Source: UMGS1766 sp963660915
Lineage (GTDB): Bacteria; Bacillota; Clostridia; Oscillospirales; Oscillospiraceae
Length of the DNA: 21,627 nt
Direction of reading: 5' to 3'
Assembly: GCA_963660915.1 (NCBI GenBank)
Contig: CAVLAO010000029.1
Location: 1 to 21,627, forward strand
Both the position numbers and the translations under genes were made by a program. Below, in pieces: positions 21,160-21,627 of this stretch (within the stretch, counting starts at the first letter, position 1; every line of letters starts with the position of its first letter). The notes beneath the pieces are model-generated. The model made no database searches, had not been told where the DNA came from, and saw only the letters and a program-made list of their open reading frames with translations.

Positions 21160-21627
21160 CTACTGGATAACCATCAACAGCGTTCCTATCACAATCATAG
21201 TCAATCCCATCAATGCTTTTCCTGCCAATCGTTCTTTTAGCACAATACGGGAAAATCCGATGGAAATTAAAATGCTCAGTTTATCAATGGGAACAACTAC
21301 ACTCGCCAGCCCATCCTGCAGCGCCTTATAATAACACAGCCAGGAACCGCCTGTCGCCAAGCCTGACAAGCAAATAAATCCAATCTCACTTTTGGGAACT
21401 GACTTTATCTCTGTCTGTTTCCCTTTGATTCCAACAATAAGCCACGCCATAATCAAAACGACACAGGTTCGAATGGCTGTTCCAAGATTTGATTCCACTC
21501 CGCTGATTCCCAGTTTCCCTAAGATTGAGGTTAGGCTTGCAAAGAAAGCAGATAAAACTGCGTAAATGATCCCCTTTTTTCCGTTTTCCGCTTTTGCTGT
21601 ACCCGGTTTCCTCTCAATCATCAGCAC
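21160..21627 (-). CDS. EamA-type (DMT superfamily) membrane protein, at the window edge
   Basis: About 155 residues are visible, ending with TAG at 21160-21162. The upstream end reaches the window edge: GTG at 21627 and ATG at 21621 are both in frame, and I cannot see a ribosome site, so the true start may lie outside. Hydrophobic segments are GIIYAVLSAFFASLTSILG, TCVVLIMAWLIVGI, IGFICLSGLATGGSWLCYY, ASVVVPIDKLSILISIGFS and ALMGLTMIVIGTLLMVI, so there are about five membrane helices and one EamA domain. Short single-EamA proteins of 140-150 residues are a known group, so this may be nearly complete. It is probably a small-metabolite exporter acting as a dimer (family inference); the substrate is unknown. 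Confidence 0.85.
   Translation of the reverse strand: MLMIERKPGTAKAENGKKGIIYAVLSAFFASLTSILGKLGISGVESNLGTAIRTCVVLIMAWLIVGIKGKQTEIKSVPKSEIGFICLSGLATGGSWLCYYKALQDGLASVVVPIDKLSILISIGFSRIVLKERLAGKALMGLTMIVIGTLLMVIQ

Noticed and set aside
1..21627. tRNA genes, CRISPR arrays, insertion sequences, prophage or defence genes
   Set aside because: I looked for clover-leaf ends, regularly spaced repeats, transposase-like motifs and terminal inverted repeats and saw none.

Overview
The window reads as a chromosomal segment of a strictly anaerobic, low-to-mid GC Firmicute, most likely a gut-type clostridium (Oscillospirales-like). This is an inference from three things: strong AGGAGG ribosome sites almost everywhere, a class A-looking RNase P RNA, and a glycyl-radical enzyme with its oxygen-sensitive activase. 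A run of 10 N at 14110-14119 shows it is a draft or metagenome assembly.

Left part (1-4830), nitrogen/ureide catabolism. A 5'-truncated PucR-family regulator is followed by a convergent AraC-family regulator. Divergent from the AraC gene is a two-gene operon: an M20 N-carbamoyl/allantoate-type amidohydrolase and diaminopropionate ammonia-lyase (dpaL/ygeX type). Together they look like the end of a ureide or purine-derived route: removal of a carbamoyl group, then 2,3-diaminopropionate to pyruvate plus ammonia. The operon ends at a hairpin shared with the convergent LysR gene.

Middle-left (4831-9206), glycyl-radical module. A LysR regulator is divergent from a pyruvate-formate-lyase-like glycyl-radical enzyme (GRE) and its radical-SAM activase. 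An 18-bp inverted repeat lies across both promoters. The most surprising observation of the window is here: the GRE keeps a complete C-terminal radical loop and the active-site Cys, but the radical-bearing glycine is threonine (Thr763, codon ACC), and the residue two after the Cys is Asn instead of the usual Glu. The activase keeps all cluster cysteines.

Centre (9226-17183, minus strand), one long tightly packed housekeeping/peptidase operon. In transcription order: murD, three tandem M42 metallo-aminopeptidases, a PLP-dependent methionine gamma-lyase/aluminium-resistance family protein, ligA, and a 72-residue protein made of two copies of a 30-residue repeat. The middle M42 gene is split only by the N gap. 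The gap is flanked by two copies of the same 9 bases, and collapsing them restores one reading frame.

Right part (17184-21627). A back-to-back promoter pair drives murD leftward and the RNase P RNA gene rnpB rightward. rnpB and a convergent thiolase gene each have a strong intrinsic terminator. Further minus-strand genes are yebC, trmK (tRNA m1A22 methyltransferase), a DUF1858 redox-disulfide protein and an EamA-type membrane protein that reaches the right edge. I saw no tRNA genes, CRISPR arrays, insertion sequences or phage genes. No gene-free stretch exceeds about 300 bases except the one filled by rnpB.
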